From Paenibacillus beijingensis (GTDB lineage Bacteria; Bacillota; Bacilli; Paenibacillales; Paenibacillaceae), in assembly GCF_000961095.1 (NCBI RefSeq), contig NZ_CP011058.1, positions 4,553,501-4,617,500 on the forward strand: a stretch of 64,000 nt of DNA, given 5' to 3'. Shown one piece after another: positions 8,052 to 16,395 of this stretch. The notes under the pieces were generated by a model, which ran no database searches, was not told the DNA's origin, and saw only the letters and a program-made list of their open reading frames with translations. The position numbers were made by a program, and so were the translations under genes. Each line of letters opens with the position of its first letter. Position 1 is the first letter of the stretch.

Positions 8052-8141
8052 ATTTCGGAATACACCGAAATTTTTACCTAGAAAAAGGTTGACGAGGATT
8101 CATTCAGGGCGTATAATCCATTTAAATCATAGTATTTCGGT
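8052..8141 (+). promoter_or_regulatory. ATTTCGG repeats flanking the sulfur-cluster promoter
   Basis: ATTTCGG at 8052-8058 and CCGAAAT at 8065-8071 form an inverted repeat with a 6-base loop, about 18 bp upstream of the -35 box. A third copy lies in direct orientation about 17 bp downstream of the -10 box (8134-8140, followed by TAGGTAA). Repeated 7-mers on both sides of a promoter suggest binding sites for a sulfur-responsive regulator; which one cannot be told. Confidence 0.4.
8089..8117 (+). promoter_or_regulatory. SigmaA promoter of the sulfonate cluster
   Basis: TTGACG (8089-8094), a 17-bp spacer and TATAAT (8112-8117) are near consensus. Transcription would start about 8124, giving a leader of about 165 bases before the lipoprotein ATG. 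That leader contains an intrinsic terminator. Confidence 0.88.
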
Positions 8142-8177
8142 AGGTAATAACTGAATTAAAATCGACCGGACCTCCGG

Positions 8178-8216
8178 AGACACCGTCATCAAGCGATGAA
8201 TGCGTGTCTTTTTTTT
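8178..8216 (+). terminator. Intrinsic terminator inside the sulfonate-operon leader (candidate attenuator)
   Basis: AGACAC (8178-8183) with GTGTCT (8204-8209) and TCATC/GATGA (8186-8190, 8195-8199) form an 11-bp stem with a small internal loop, followed by eight T (8209-8216). It lies between the promoter and the first gene. A small palindrome CCGGA-CC-TCCGG (8166-8177) abuts its 5' arm. Either most transcripts stop here and read-through is regulated, or a roughly 93-base RNA is made. The upstream part does not match the SAM-I riboswitch or T-box cores I know. Confidence 0.75.
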
Positions 8217-8287
8217 CGCCCATTTATCGATTACCTGACCGTTCCCATGATTGCAAACTAAAAACGACGTCTTGGAGGGTTCTTACA

Positions 8288-9334
8288 ATGGTTAATCGTA
8301 TTCGCAAGTTCGCAAGTACGGCACTCGCTCTTATCGCTGCTTCTTCTCTTCTGCTGTCGGCATGCGGAAAAGAGGAAACATCGAAAGCCAGCGCGGCGAA
8401 CAATGGGGGATTGGAGGTAACGGAACTTCGATATCAAGGGAGCGTCGGCGCGGTTACGTTTCCCGAATTGGCTGAAGATCTCGGCTATCTGGCGCCGCTC
8501 AAGCTGAAGTTTATCGGCAATACGATCAGCGGTCCGCAGGATATCCAGTCCGTCGTGACGGGTGATACCGACTTCGGGGGCGCGTTCAACGGCGCAATTG
8601 TCAAGCTGCTGGCGGCCAAAGCTCCGATTACGCCGGTTGTTTCCTACTACGGTGTCGACGATAACACGTGGACCGGCTATTACGTGCTGGACGGCAGCCC
8701 GATCAAGACGGCCAAAGATTTGATCGGCAAAAAAATCGCCGTCAATACGCTTGGAGCGCATCATGAGTTTGTCATTAAAGAGTATCTGCACCGGGAAGGG
8801 CTGACGCCTGAGGAGATCAAGCAGGTGACGCTGGTTGTCGTTCCGCCTGTCACGGGCGAGCAGACGCTGCGAGCCAATCAGGTCGACGTTGCCACGCTGG
8901 GAGGCGTGCTTCGGGATAAAGCGCTCGAGCGCGGCGGAATCCATCCCTTGTTCCGGGACATTGACTTGTTCGGTACGTTCAGCGCAGGCAGCTATGTACT
9001 GACGAACAAATTCATCAAGGAAAATCCAAACGCCGCCCGCAAATTCGTCGAAGGGGTAGCCAAAGCGATTGAATGGGCACGTACGACGCCGCGGGACGAA
9101 GTGATTGCCCGCTACGAGAAGATCATCAACAACCGGGGCCGTAAAGAGGACACGAAGACGGTGCAGTTCTGGAAAAGCACCGGGATCGCCGGCAAAGGCG
9201 GCTTAATCAATGACAGTGAGTTTACGACGTGGGTCGATTGGCTTGTCAAAGAAGGCACCCTCAAAGAGGGAGAGCTGAATGGGAAGGAGCTCTTCAGCAA
9301 TGAGTTCAATCCTTATCTTAACGAAGCGAAATAA
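8288..9334 (+). CDS. ABC transporter substrate-binding lipoprotein, SsuA/TauA-like
   Basis: A 348-residue solute-binding lipoprotein. A signal peptide with a positively charged start and a hydrophobic core ends in the lipobox LSAC with C26 as lipid attachment site. The mature part resembles the NMT1/SsuA/TauA group that binds sulfonates, taurine or nitrate-like ligands (QSVVTGDTDFGGAFNGA, GADH-like NTLGAHHEF stretch). ATG 8288 follows a TGGAGGG site (8273-8279); the longer open frame upstream runs into the leader terminator. It is first in an operon with an ATPase, a permease, two flavin monooxygenases and a TauD-type enzyme, which points to an organosulfur ligand. The exact substrate is not predictable. 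Confidence 0.85.
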   Translation: MVNRIRKFASTALALIAASSLLLSACGKEETSKASAANNGGLEVTELRYQGSVGAVTFPELAEDLGYLAPLKLKFIGNTISGPQDIQSVVTGDTDFGGAFNGAIVKLLAAKAPITPVVSYYGVDDNTWTGYYVLDGSPIKTAKDLIGKKIAVNTLGAHHEFVIKEYLHREGLTPEEIKQVTLVVVPPVTGEQTLRANQVDVATLGGVLRDKALERGGIHPLFRDIDLFGTFSAGSYVLTNKFIKENPNAARKFVEGVAKAIEWARTTPRDEVIARYEKIINNRGRKEDTKTVQFWKSTGIAGKGGLINDSEFTTWVDWLVKEGTLKEGELNGKELFSNEFNPYLNEAK

Positions 9335-9367
9335 CCTTTTTCCCCGGAAGAAAGGAGAATGACGAAT

Positions 9368-10243
9368 ATGACGGCCAAAATCAGCATTCAACAGGTGCAG
9401 AAAACGTTTCGGGTCAAGCGCAATTTGGGACATTTGAAGGAGGAGGCCCAGCCCGTGTCCGCTCTGCAGGACATTAATCTGGATGTAAAGCAGGGCGAAT
9501 TTATGGTCATCGTCGGACCATCGGGCTGCGGCAAATCGACGTTGCTTGATTTGCTGGCGGGGTTGACCAAGCCGAGCGGCGGACAAATTCTGCTGGACGG
9601 CAAACCGATAACCGGCCCTAATCTCGACCGGGGCATCGTGTTCCAGCAATATGCGCTGTTCCCTTGGAAAACGGCGCTTGCCAATGTTGAGTTCGGTCTG
9701 GAAACGAAGGGCGTTCCAAGAAAGGAACGAAGAGCTATCGCACAGCAGTTCATCCGGCTTGTCGGGCTGGCTGGCTTTGAGAACCGCTATCCGCACGAGC
9801 TGTCGGGCGGAATGAAACAGCGGATTGCCATCGCCAGAAGCCTTGCCTACGACCCGGATGTGCTGCTGATGGATGAGCCGTTCGCCGCGCTCGACGCCCA
9901 GACGCGCGAAACGCTGCAAAGCGAGCTGCTGCGGATTTGGGAAGCGACGAGGAAGACGATCATTTTCATTACGCACGGCATCGAAGAAGCGGTTTATTTG
10001 GGACAAAGGGTAGCGGTTATGACGTCCCGGCCCGGACGGATTAAGGAAGTGATCGATATTCCGTTTGAAGCGCGAACGTCGGAGGAAGACCTGCGCTCGA
10101 ATCCCGAATTTGTGAAGCTGCGGCATCGGATCTGGGATTTGCTGAAGGATGAGGTGCACAAGGCGCAGGAGCAGGAGATTAGCAAAAGCTTGCAAGCAGG
10201 TCATTTGAAATCAAACGGCAAAGGAGCGGCTGAGCATGGCTAA
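9368..10243 (+). CDS. ABC transporter ATP-binding protein, SsuB/TauB-like
   Basis: The cytoplasmic ATPase of the importer (291 residues) has Walker A GPSGCGKST (50-58), signature LSGGMKQR (145-152) and Walker B VLLMDEPF (165-172), then ALD and the switch histidine in ITHGIEEA. The family is the nitrate/sulfonate/taurine type (NrtD/SsuB). ATG 9368 is preferred over ATG 9359 because AAAGGAG ends at 9357, too close to the first ATG. Its end overlaps the permease gene by 8 bases. Confidence 0.9.
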   Translation: MTAKISIQQVQKTFRVKRNLGHLKEEAQPVSALQDINLDVKQGEFMVIVGPSGCGKSTLLDLLAGLTKPSGGQILLDGKPITGPNLDRGIVFQQYALFPWKTALANVEFGLETKGVPRKERRAIAQQFIRLVGLAGFENRYPHELSGGMKQRIAIARSLAYDPDVLLMDEPFAALDAQTRETLQSELLRIWEATRKTIIFITHGIEEAVYLGQRVAVMTSRPGRIKEVIDIPFEARTSEEDLRSNPEFVKLRHRIWDLLKDEVHKAQEQEISKSLQAGHLKSNGKGAAEHG

Positions 10244-11087
10244 AAGCGCAGGAGAAGCACTGGTTCGCCTGGAGAAAAGCAATACCGCCGGACAGGAAAG
10301 GGGGAATTCACTGCAATGGTCGCTGGTCAAGCTGCACCGCGGCTACAAAGCTTCCATCGCCATCCTCGTATTTCTGGCGGTCTGGGAGGCGGCTCCGCGG
10401 CTCGGCTTCGTCAACGTGACGTTTCTGCCTCCTTTGACGGAAGTGTTAAGCGCATGGTGGCAGCTGGTCGTATCGGGCGACTTTGCCGATCATGCAAAAG
10501 CGAGCTTGGGCCGTTCATTCGGCGGTTTCTTCCTTGCATTGCTCGTAAGCATTCCGCTCGGGCTCGCCATCGGCTGGTGGAAGCCGGTAGCGCAGTACTT
10601 GAATCCGCTGCTGGAGCTGTTCCGCAACACGGCGGCGCTGGCCATTCTTCCGGTTTTCATCCTGATCCTCGGTCTCGGCGAAACGTCGAAAATCGCAATC
10701 GTCTTCTACGCCTGCGCCTTCCCGCTTCTGCTCAATACGATCAGCGGCGTGCGGAATGTGGATCCGCTTCTGATCAAATCGGCCCGTTCGATGGGGTTAT
10801 CGTCCGTCAGCTTATTCCGCAAAGTAATACTGCCGGCTTCGGTTCCGACCATCTTTGTCGGAATCAGGCAGGCGGGAGCCAGCTCGATCCTTGTGCTGGT
10901 GGCGGCGGAAATGGTCGGCGCCAAATCCGGTCTCGGCTATTTGATCCAGTACACGCAGTTCAGCTTCCAAATTCCCGAAATGTACGCGGGCATCGTGTCC
11001 ATCTCCGTTATTGGCCTTATCATCAACTATGCGCTTGTCTACCTGGAGAAAAAATTGACGGCCTGGAAGCAAACGTACAGCGAGTAG
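10236..11087 (+). CDS. ABC transporter permease, SsuC/TauC-like
   Basis: The membrane subunit of the importer (283 residues) has about six hydrophobic segments from residue 40 onward. The cytoplasmic EAA-type loop (KSARSMGLSSVSLFRKVILPASVP) contacts the ATPase. The sequence is of the BPD_transp_1 sulfonate/nitrate group. It overlaps the ATPase gene, so the two are translationally coupled. A polar N-terminal tail of about 35 residues precedes the first segment. Confidence 0.9.
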   Translation: MAKSAGEALVRLEKSNTAGQERGNSLQWSLVKLHRGYKASIAILVFLAVWEAAPRLGFVNVTFLPPLTEVLSAWWQLVVSGDFADHAKASLGRSFGGFFLALLVSIPLGLAIGWWKPVAQYLNPLLELFRNTAALAILPVFILILGLGETSKIAIVFYACAFPLLLNTISGVRNVDPLLIKSARSMGLSSVSLFRKVILPASVPTIFVGIRQAGASSILVLVAAEMVGAKSGLGYLIQYTQFSFQIPEMYAGIVSISVIGLIINYALVYLEKKLTAWKQTYSE

Positions 11088-11127
11088 CAATGATATCGAC
11101 TATTCGAAAAAAGGTGAGTGATCGTTC

Positions 11128-12468
11128 GTGGGCAAGCAGTTGAGGCAAATGAATTTGAACGTGTTTCTGATGAACGCCGGCCATCACGAGGCGGCGTGGC
11201 GGCATCCGGGTACGGAGCCGCACAATATTACGGATATCCGCTATTTTCAGCGGCTGGCGCAAATCGCCGAGCAGGCGAAATTCGACTCGCTGTTTCTGGC
11301 GGACGGACTCGCCGTGAGCAAAAACATTAAGCACGGCGCGTTTATCGGACTCGAGCCGTTTACGCTGCTCGCGGCTTTGGCTTCCGTAACGGAGCGGATC
11401 GGCCTGATCGGAACCGTATCGACGACGTATAATGAGCCTTTCCATGTGGCGCGGAAATTCGCTTCCCTCGATCATATCAGCAAAGGGCGCGCCGGCTGGA
11501 ATATCGTCACGTCCGGCGGCGAGGCCGAGGCGAGAAATTTCAGCAAAGACGATCATCTGGAGCACAGCAAACGGTATGAGCGGGCGAGCGAATTTGTGCA
11601 GGTGGCCACGAAGCTGTGGGACAGCTGGGAGGACGACGCGATCGTCATCGACAGAAGCTCCGGCTCCTATGCGGACGACACCAAGGTACACGAAATTGAT
11701 CATGCCGGAGACTCGTTTAAGGTTAGCGGCCCGCTGAACGTTTCGAGGTCGCCGCAAGGCTACCCTGTGCTCGTGCAGGCCGGTTCCTCAGAGGACGGGA
11801 AAGAATTCGCCGCCAGGTACGCGGAAGCGATTTTCACGGCCCAGCAAACGCTGGCGGAAGCGCAGGCGTTCTATAGCGATGTCAAATCAAGGCTTGTCCG
11901 CTACGGACGCAGTCCGGAGCAGCTGAAAATATTGCCCGGCATATGCGCGGTGATCGGACAGACGGAATCGGAAGCGATCGAGAAGGAGCGCGAGCTGAAC
12001 GAATTGACCGTGCCGGCGTACGGGCTGCAGCAGCTGTCCACGATGCTGAAGGTCGATTTGTACACCTATCCGCTCGACGGCCCGCTTCCCGAGCTGCCGG
12101 GAGTGGATCAAATCAACGGCAACAAGAGCAGGTACCAGCTGGTGGCCGATTTGGCGCAGCGCGAAAATTTGACGATCCGGCAGCTGATTCACCGCCTTGC
12201 AGGCGGCCGCGGGCACCGCACGTTTGCGGGGACGGCCGTGCAGGTGGCGGACCAGCTCGAGGAGTGGTTTACGAGCGGGGGAAGCGACGGCTTCAACGTG
12301 ATGCCGCCGTATTTGCCCGGCGGGCTTGAAGAGTTTGCGCAGCAGGTCGTTCCCGAGCTGCAGCGCCGAGGCCTGTTCCGCACCGAGTATACCGGCACGA
12401 CGCTGCGTGAGCATTTCGGATTGAGCCGGCCCGCCAACCAGTTTGCGTCTGCCGCATTGTCCCGGTAA
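11128..12468 (+). CDS. LLM-class flavin-dependent monooxygenase 1 (NtaA/SnaA/DszA family)
   Basis: A 446-residue bacterial luciferase-like monooxygenase that should use FMNH2 from a separate reductase. Family features include an N-terminal TIM-barrel strand (LNVFLMNAGHHEAAWR), the STTYNEPFHVARKFASLDH segment, GRAGWNIVTS, and VLVQAGSSEDGKEFAA. The family (NtaA, SnaA, SoxA/DszA) includes enzymes that cleave C-N or C-S bonds. With a sulfonate transporter, desulfurisation of a sulfonate or sulfone is the best guess. The start is GTG 11128 after AAAGGTGAG (11110-11117). It is about 60% identical by eye to the next gene, so the pair arose by tandem duplication. Confidence 0.85.
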   Translation: MGKQLRQMNLNVFLMNAGHHEAAWRHPGTEPHNITDIRYFQRLAQIAEQAKFDSLFLADGLAVSKNIKHGAFIGLEPFTLLAALASVTERIGLIGTVSTTYNEPFHVARKFASLDHISKGRAGWNIVTSGGEAEARNFSKDDHLEHSKRYERASEFVQVATKLWDSWEDDAIVIDRSSGSYADDTKVHEIDHAGDSFKVSGPLNVSRSPQGYPVLVQAGSSEDGKEFAARYAEAIFTAQQTLAEAQAFYSDVKSRLVRYGRSPEQLKILPGICAVIGQTESEAIEKERELNELTVPAYGLQQLSTMLKVDLYTYPLDGPLPELPGVDQINGNKSRYQLVADLAQRENLTIRQLIHRLAGGRGHRTFAGTAVQVADQLEEWFTSGGSDGFNVMPPYLPGGLEEFAQQVVPELQRRGLFRTEYTGTTLREHFGLSRPANQFASAALSR

Positions 12469-12509
12469 CGGTTGAATGTATTCTTTTTTGTGACAAGGAG
12501 GTACTTTGA

Positions 12510-13874
12510 TTGAGCGGTGAAAAAAGGCAAATCAAGCTGGGCGCTTTCTTGATGACGCCCGGTCACCATGTCGCGGCCTGGAGGTATCCGGACACGGCGG
12601 CTTCGGAAGTGCTTAGCTTCCGCTTTTACAAGAAGCTGGCCCAGACCGCGGAGCGCGGAAAATTCGATATGGTGTTTCTCGCGGACAGCAATGCGATTTA
12701 CGAGAAATATCCCGAAGCGGTCGCCCAAACCGTAACGGTGCGACCTGAGCCGCTTACGCTTCTCTCCGCGCTGTCCGCCGTAACGGAGCATGTCGGGCTT
12801 GCCGCGACGGTATCCACCACCTACAACGAACCGTTTCACGTGGCGAGAAAATTCGCTTCGCTCGATCATTTGAGCGGCGGCCGCGCCGCGTGGAACGTCG
12901 TCACCTCGGCGAATCCCGCGGAGGCGCAAAATTTCAGCAAAGACCAACATCTGCTCCATTCGCTCAGGTATGACCGGGCCGACGAATTTCTGAATGTGGT
13001 GACGGGGCTGTGGGACAGCTGGGAGGACGATGCCTTCGTTTTCGATAAAGATAACGCGGTATTCGCCGACCGGAGCAAGCTGCACACGCTGAACCATAAG
13101 GGGAAATGGTTCTCGGTCAAGGGGCCGCTCAATGTAGCCCGCCCGATTCAGGGCCACCCGGTCGTCATTCAGGCCGGATCGTCGGAGCCGGGGAAAGAGC
13201 TGGCCGCGCGCACGGCGGAAGTCATCTTTACGGCGTGGCAAACGCTGGAGGAAGCACAGCTTTTCTACCGCGATGTGAAAGATCGGCTGGCTAAATACGG
13301 CCGCTCGCCCGAAGATTTGAAGATTATGCCGGGCATTTTCCCGATTATCGGGCGCACGGCGGAGGAGGCGGACGAAAAGCAGGCGCTGCTCGAACGTTTG
13401 ATTCCGCAGGAAGCGGGCGTCAGCCTGCTCTCCAATCTGATCAGCTTCGATCTCTCGCCGTATCCCGTCGACGGGCCGCTGCCGGATTTGCCGGAGCTGG
13501 ACCAGATCAACGGCGGGAAAACGCGGTTCACGCTGCTCAAGGATTTGGCGGAGCGGGAAGGTCTTACGATCCGTCAGCTCTACCAGCGCATCGCAGGGGC
13601 GCGCGGGCACCGTGAAATCAAAGGAACGCCGGCGCAAATCGCCGACCAGTTGGAAGAGTGGTTTGTAAGCGGCGCGGCGGACGGCTTCAACATTATGCCG
13701 CCGTATTTGCCGGGCGGTCTCGAGGACTTTGTCGACCTTGTCGTACCGGAGCTTCAGCGCCGCGGCTTGTTCCGCACCGAATATGAAGGAAGCACGCTTA
13801 GAGACAATCTCGGGCTGAAGCGTCCCGTTCATGCGGCGGTCCAGGCGCGGAACGCTCTGCCGTCCTCTTCATGA
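12510..13874 (+). CDS. LLM-class flavin-dependent monooxygenase 2 (NtaA/SnaA/DszA family)
   Basis: A 454-residue paralogue of the preceding gene, with the same blocks (VSTTYNEPFHVARKFASLDH, WNVVTSANPAEAQNFSKD, IQAGSSEPGKELAARTAE, MPPYLPGGLEDF). Translation starts at TTG 12510, 7 bases after AAGGAGGT (12495-12502); no ATG fits. Two related monooxygenases in one operon suggest either different substrates or successive steps. No flavin reductase gene is present in the cluster, so reduced FMN must come from elsewhere. Confidence 0.85.
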   Translation: MSGEKRQIKLGAFLMTPGHHVAAWRYPDTAASEVLSFRFYKKLAQTAERGKFDMVFLADSNAIYEKYPEAVAQTVTVRPEPLTLLSALSAVTEHVGLAATVSTTYNEPFHVARKFASLDHLSGGRAAWNVVTSANPAEAQNFSKDQHLLHSLRYDRADEFLNVVTGLWDSWEDDAFVFDKDNAVFADRSKLHTLNHKGKWFSVKGPLNVARPIQGHPVVIQAGSSEPGKELAARTAEVIFTAWQTLEEAQLFYRDVKDRLAKYGRSPEDLKIMPGIFPIIGRTAEEADEKQALLERLIPQEAGVSLLSNLISFDLSPYPVDGPLPDLPELDQINGGKTRFTLLKDLAEREGLTIRQLYQRIAGARGHREIKGTPAQIADQLEEWFVSGAADGFNIMPPYLPGGLEDFVDLVVPELQRRGLFRTEYEGSTLRDNLGLKRPVHAAVQARNALPSSS

Positions 13875-13964
13875 CCATGGAAGATGGGTAACACCGCATC
13901 GCGCGCCTTAGCGGACGCGCGGGCGTCCAATATATCGCTTCACTAATAAAAGGAGGTAACGGAT

Positions 13965-14912
13965 ATGAGCGTAAACGAAAACAATGTGATTGATGCAGGT
14001 TTGGAAGTGCTTCCGGTAGCGGGACGAATCGGAGCGGAAATTCGCGGCGTCCGTCTCGGCGAGCATCTGGATGCAGAAACGGTTGCGTCCATCCGGCAGG
14101 CGCTGCTTAAGCATAAGGTGGTCTTCTTCCGCGGGCAGACCCATCTGGACGACGCCGGCCAGGAAGCGCTGGCACGCGTGCTTGGGAATCCGGTGGCCCA
14201 TCCGACCGTCCCGATCAAGCAGGGGACCGATTATGTGCTCGAGCTTGATTCCTCGCATGGCGGCCGCGCCGACTCCTGGCATACGGACGTGACGTTCGTC
14301 GACGCCTATCCGGAAGCGTCCATCCTGCGCGCCGTTGTCGTACCGGCTTCCGGCGGCGATACGGTGTGGGCGAATACGGCGGCGGCTTATGAACATCTGC
14401 CTGATGAGCTGCGGAACCTCGTCGACCGGCTGTGGGCGGTCCATACGAACGCCTACGATTATGCCTCCAGAAAGGAGAAGGTTTCCGAAGAAGCGCTCCG
14501 GCATCATAAAGAAGTGTTTGTATCCACGCTGTATGAGACTGAGCATCCGCTCGTTCGCGTTCATCCGGAAACCGGGGAACGTACACTGCTGCTCGGACAT
14601 TTTGCCCAAAAGATCGTAGGCTTGTCCTCGGTGGACTCCGCCCAGCTGCTGTCGCTGCTGCAAAGTCATATTACACGCCTTGAAAATACGGTGCGCTGGC
14701 GCTGGTCGGTTGGAGACGTCGTCATTTGGGATAACCGCGCCACCCAGCATTACGCCATTAACGATTACGGGGACCAGCACCGCGTCGTGCGCAGAGTGAC
14801 GATCGACGGGGATGTCCCGGTCAGCATCGACGGACGGCGGAGCGTGACGCGCAGGAAAGAGCCGAAAGAGCCGGCCGAAAGCGCGGCGGCGAATGTCGAC
14901 GCGGCTTCATAA
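13965..14912 (+). CDS. TauD/TfdA-family Fe(II)/2-oxoglutarate dioxygenase
   Basis: A 315-residue non-haem iron dioxygenase. The metal-binding HxD is H106/D108 in SWHTDVTF, and the distal His is H262 in WDNRATQHYA. The 2-oxoglutarate-binding arginine lies in HRVVRR (272-277). TauD releases sulfite from taurine; relatives act on alkyl sulfates (AtsK) or other sulfonates. Its place behind a sulfonate transporter and two monooxygenases supports organosulfur scavenging. AAAGGAGGT lies 6 bases before ATG 13965. The C-terminal 30 residues are a charged Ala-rich tail. A strong terminator closes the operon. Confidence 0.9.
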   Translation: MSVNENNVIDAGLEVLPVAGRIGAEIRGVRLGEHLDAETVASIRQALLKHKVVFFRGQTHLDDAGQEALARVLGNPVAHPTVPIKQGTDYVLELDSSHGGRADSWHTDVTFVDAYPEASILRAVVVPASGGDTVWANTAAAYEHLPDELRNLVDRLWAVHTNAYDYASRKEKVSEEALRHHKEVFVSTLYETEHPLVRVHPETGERTLLLGHFAQKIVGLSSVDSAQLLSLLQSHITRLENTVRWRWSVGDVVIWDNRATQHYAINDYGDQHRVVRRVTIDGDVPVSIDGRRSVTRRKEPKEPAESAAANVDAAS

Positions 14913-14920
14913 TAGACGAG

Positions 14921-14957
14921 AAGGACTTGTTCGGATTTCCGAACGAGTCCTTTTTTG
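14921..14957 (+). terminator. Intrinsic terminator of the sulfur cluster
   Basis: A 14-bp stem (14921-14934 with 14939-14952, one T-G wobble, loop ATTT) is followed by a T-run. It is very strong and directly follows the TauD-type gene. Confidence 0.93.
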
Positions 14958-15049
14958 TGTTAAGATGTGAATGATAACGTGACGTTGCGGTTGGCCGCCA
15001 GGTAATATTAACGGATGAGATTGACGGGATGAATCAATCATATCGTTTG

Positions 15050-15078
15050 AAGCCGGTCATGCGCCGGTTTCTTTTTTT
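15050..15078 (+). terminator. Second terminator before the aminotransferase gene
   Basis: AAGCCGG (15050-15056) pairs with CCGGTTT (15064-15070, one G-T), followed by CTTTTTTT. No gene lies between this and the previous terminator, so it is either a back-up or ends an unrecognised short transcript. Confidence 0.75.
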
Positions 15079-15171
15079 GCTGCGGGCGGCATACTGGCGG
15101 GAAAAGGACATGCAGGGTACAATGTTGAAATTATAGTAAAGCGACATTAAGATTCGTTGGAGGAACAATAA

Positions 15172-16356
15172 ATGGGAACGATTTCAAATTATATTGCCGA
15201 TCATTTGGAGCAGGGAAGCTGGATCCGGAAACTGTTTGAGGAAGGTAGCCGTCTGAAAAGCTTGTACGGCAGCGACAGCGTGTACGATTTCTCCCTCGGC
15301 AACCCGATCGTCGAGCCTCCCGCTTCGTTTCAGCGCGCGCTTCAGTCCGTCGTGCTCGAGGAGAAGGAAGGCAAGCACCGCTACATTCCGAATCAGGGAC
15401 TGCCGGAGGCGCGGGCCAAAGTCGCAGACTTTCTGAACGACCGGTTTCAAACCGATATGACCTCGGATACGGTCGTCATGAGCGTCGGCGCGGGCGGAGC
15501 GCTAAATGTGGTCATGAAGTCGATTCTGGATCCGGGCGATGAAGTGATTCTGTTCACGCCTTACTTTGTGGAGTACGACAATTATATTGCCAACCATGGC
15601 GGAAACGTCGTTCGCTGCCCGCTGAGCGAAACGTTTTCGCTAGATTTAGAAGAAATTGGAAAAGCACTTACAGCGAAAACGCGGGCAGTGCTCATCAATA
15701 CGCCGCACAATCCGACCGGCTCGGTGCTCGTGCAGGAGGAGCTGAACGCCCTTGGCGGGGCGCTGCGGCAGGCGGAGCAAACGTACGGCACAACCATTTA
15801 TTTGATCTGCGACGATCCGTACGGTCAACTCATTTACGACGCCGAAGCGGTTAATCCGTTTCAAGCTTACGGCCGCACCCTGTTGGCCAGCTCGTTCAGC
15901 AAAGACCTCGGGCTTGCCGGGGAGCGTCTCGGTTACATCGGCGTTCCCGCCTCTTTGGAGGACGCCGGCAAGCTTGTTGCGGCTCTTGTCTATTGCACGC
16001 GCACGCTCGGCTTTGTCAATGCGCCGGTGCTCGTTCAGCGCGCGATCGCCGTAATGGATACGCTGAGGGTTCCCCAGGAGCAGTATCGCGAGCGCCGCGA
16101 CCTGATGGTCGATGTGCTGCAAGAGGCGGGCTACGAATTTGTCCGTCCGCTCGGCGGATTTTTCGTGTTCCCGAAGACGCCGATCGCAGACGACGTGGCG
16201 TTTTGCCTGAAGGCTGCGCAGGACTACCGGCTGCTCATCGTACCCGGCTCGGGCTTTGGCAGGGGAGGCCATTTCCGCCTTTCCTACAGCGTGCCGGTCG
16301 ACCAGATCGAGCGCTCCCGCGATGTATTCAAACGGCTGCTGGAGTCTTATAAGTAA
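15172..16356 (+). CDS. PLP-dependent aminotransferase (fold type I, class I/II)
   Basis: A 394-residue aspartate-aminotransferase-like enzyme. The Schiff-base lysine is K244 in ASSFSKDLGLAGERLGY. The cofactor-binding N180 is in NTPHNPTG and the pyridine-ring Asp is in LICDDPYG. The substrate-binding Arg is near the C-terminus in HFRLSYS. The ribosome site is TTGGAGGA before ATG 15172. The amino donor cannot be predicted from sequence. It is monocistronic between two terminators and smc, and belongs to the accessory block inserted between rnc and smc. A role in cysteate/taurine-type metabolism is possible but unproven. Confidence 0.85.
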   Translation: MGTISNYIADHLEQGSWIRKLFEEGSRLKSLYGSDSVYDFSLGNPIVEPPASFQRALQSVVLEEKEGKHRYIPNQGLPEARAKVADFLNDRFQTDMTSDTVVMSVGAGGALNVVMKSILDPGDEVILFTPYFVEYDNYIANHGGNVVRCPLSETFSLDLEEIGKALTAKTRAVLINTPHNPTGSVLVQEELNALGGALRQAEQTYGTTIYLICDDPYGQLIYDAEAVNPFQAYGRTLLASSFSKDLGLAGERLGYIGVPASLEDAGKLVAALVYCTRTLGFVNAPVLVQRAIAVMDTLRVPQEQYRERRDLMVDVLQEAGYEFVRPLGGFFVFPKTPIADDVAFCLKAAQDYRLLIVPGSGFGRGGHFRLSYSVPVDQIERSRDVFKRLLESYK

Positions 16357-16395
16357 CGTTTATGATACAATAAGCGGTGAGGTGAAAGGCTGACC

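Noticed and set aside
8118..8216. SAM-I (S-box) riboswitch or T-box in the sulfonate leader
   Set aside because: The conserved S-box core and the T-box AGGGTGGNACCGCG-type sequence are not present; only the terminator hairpin is supported.
12189..13832. 547-codon open frame antisense to the second monooxygenase
   Set aside because: Mirror of a strongly conserved plus-strand gene; no start signal and no recognisable domain.
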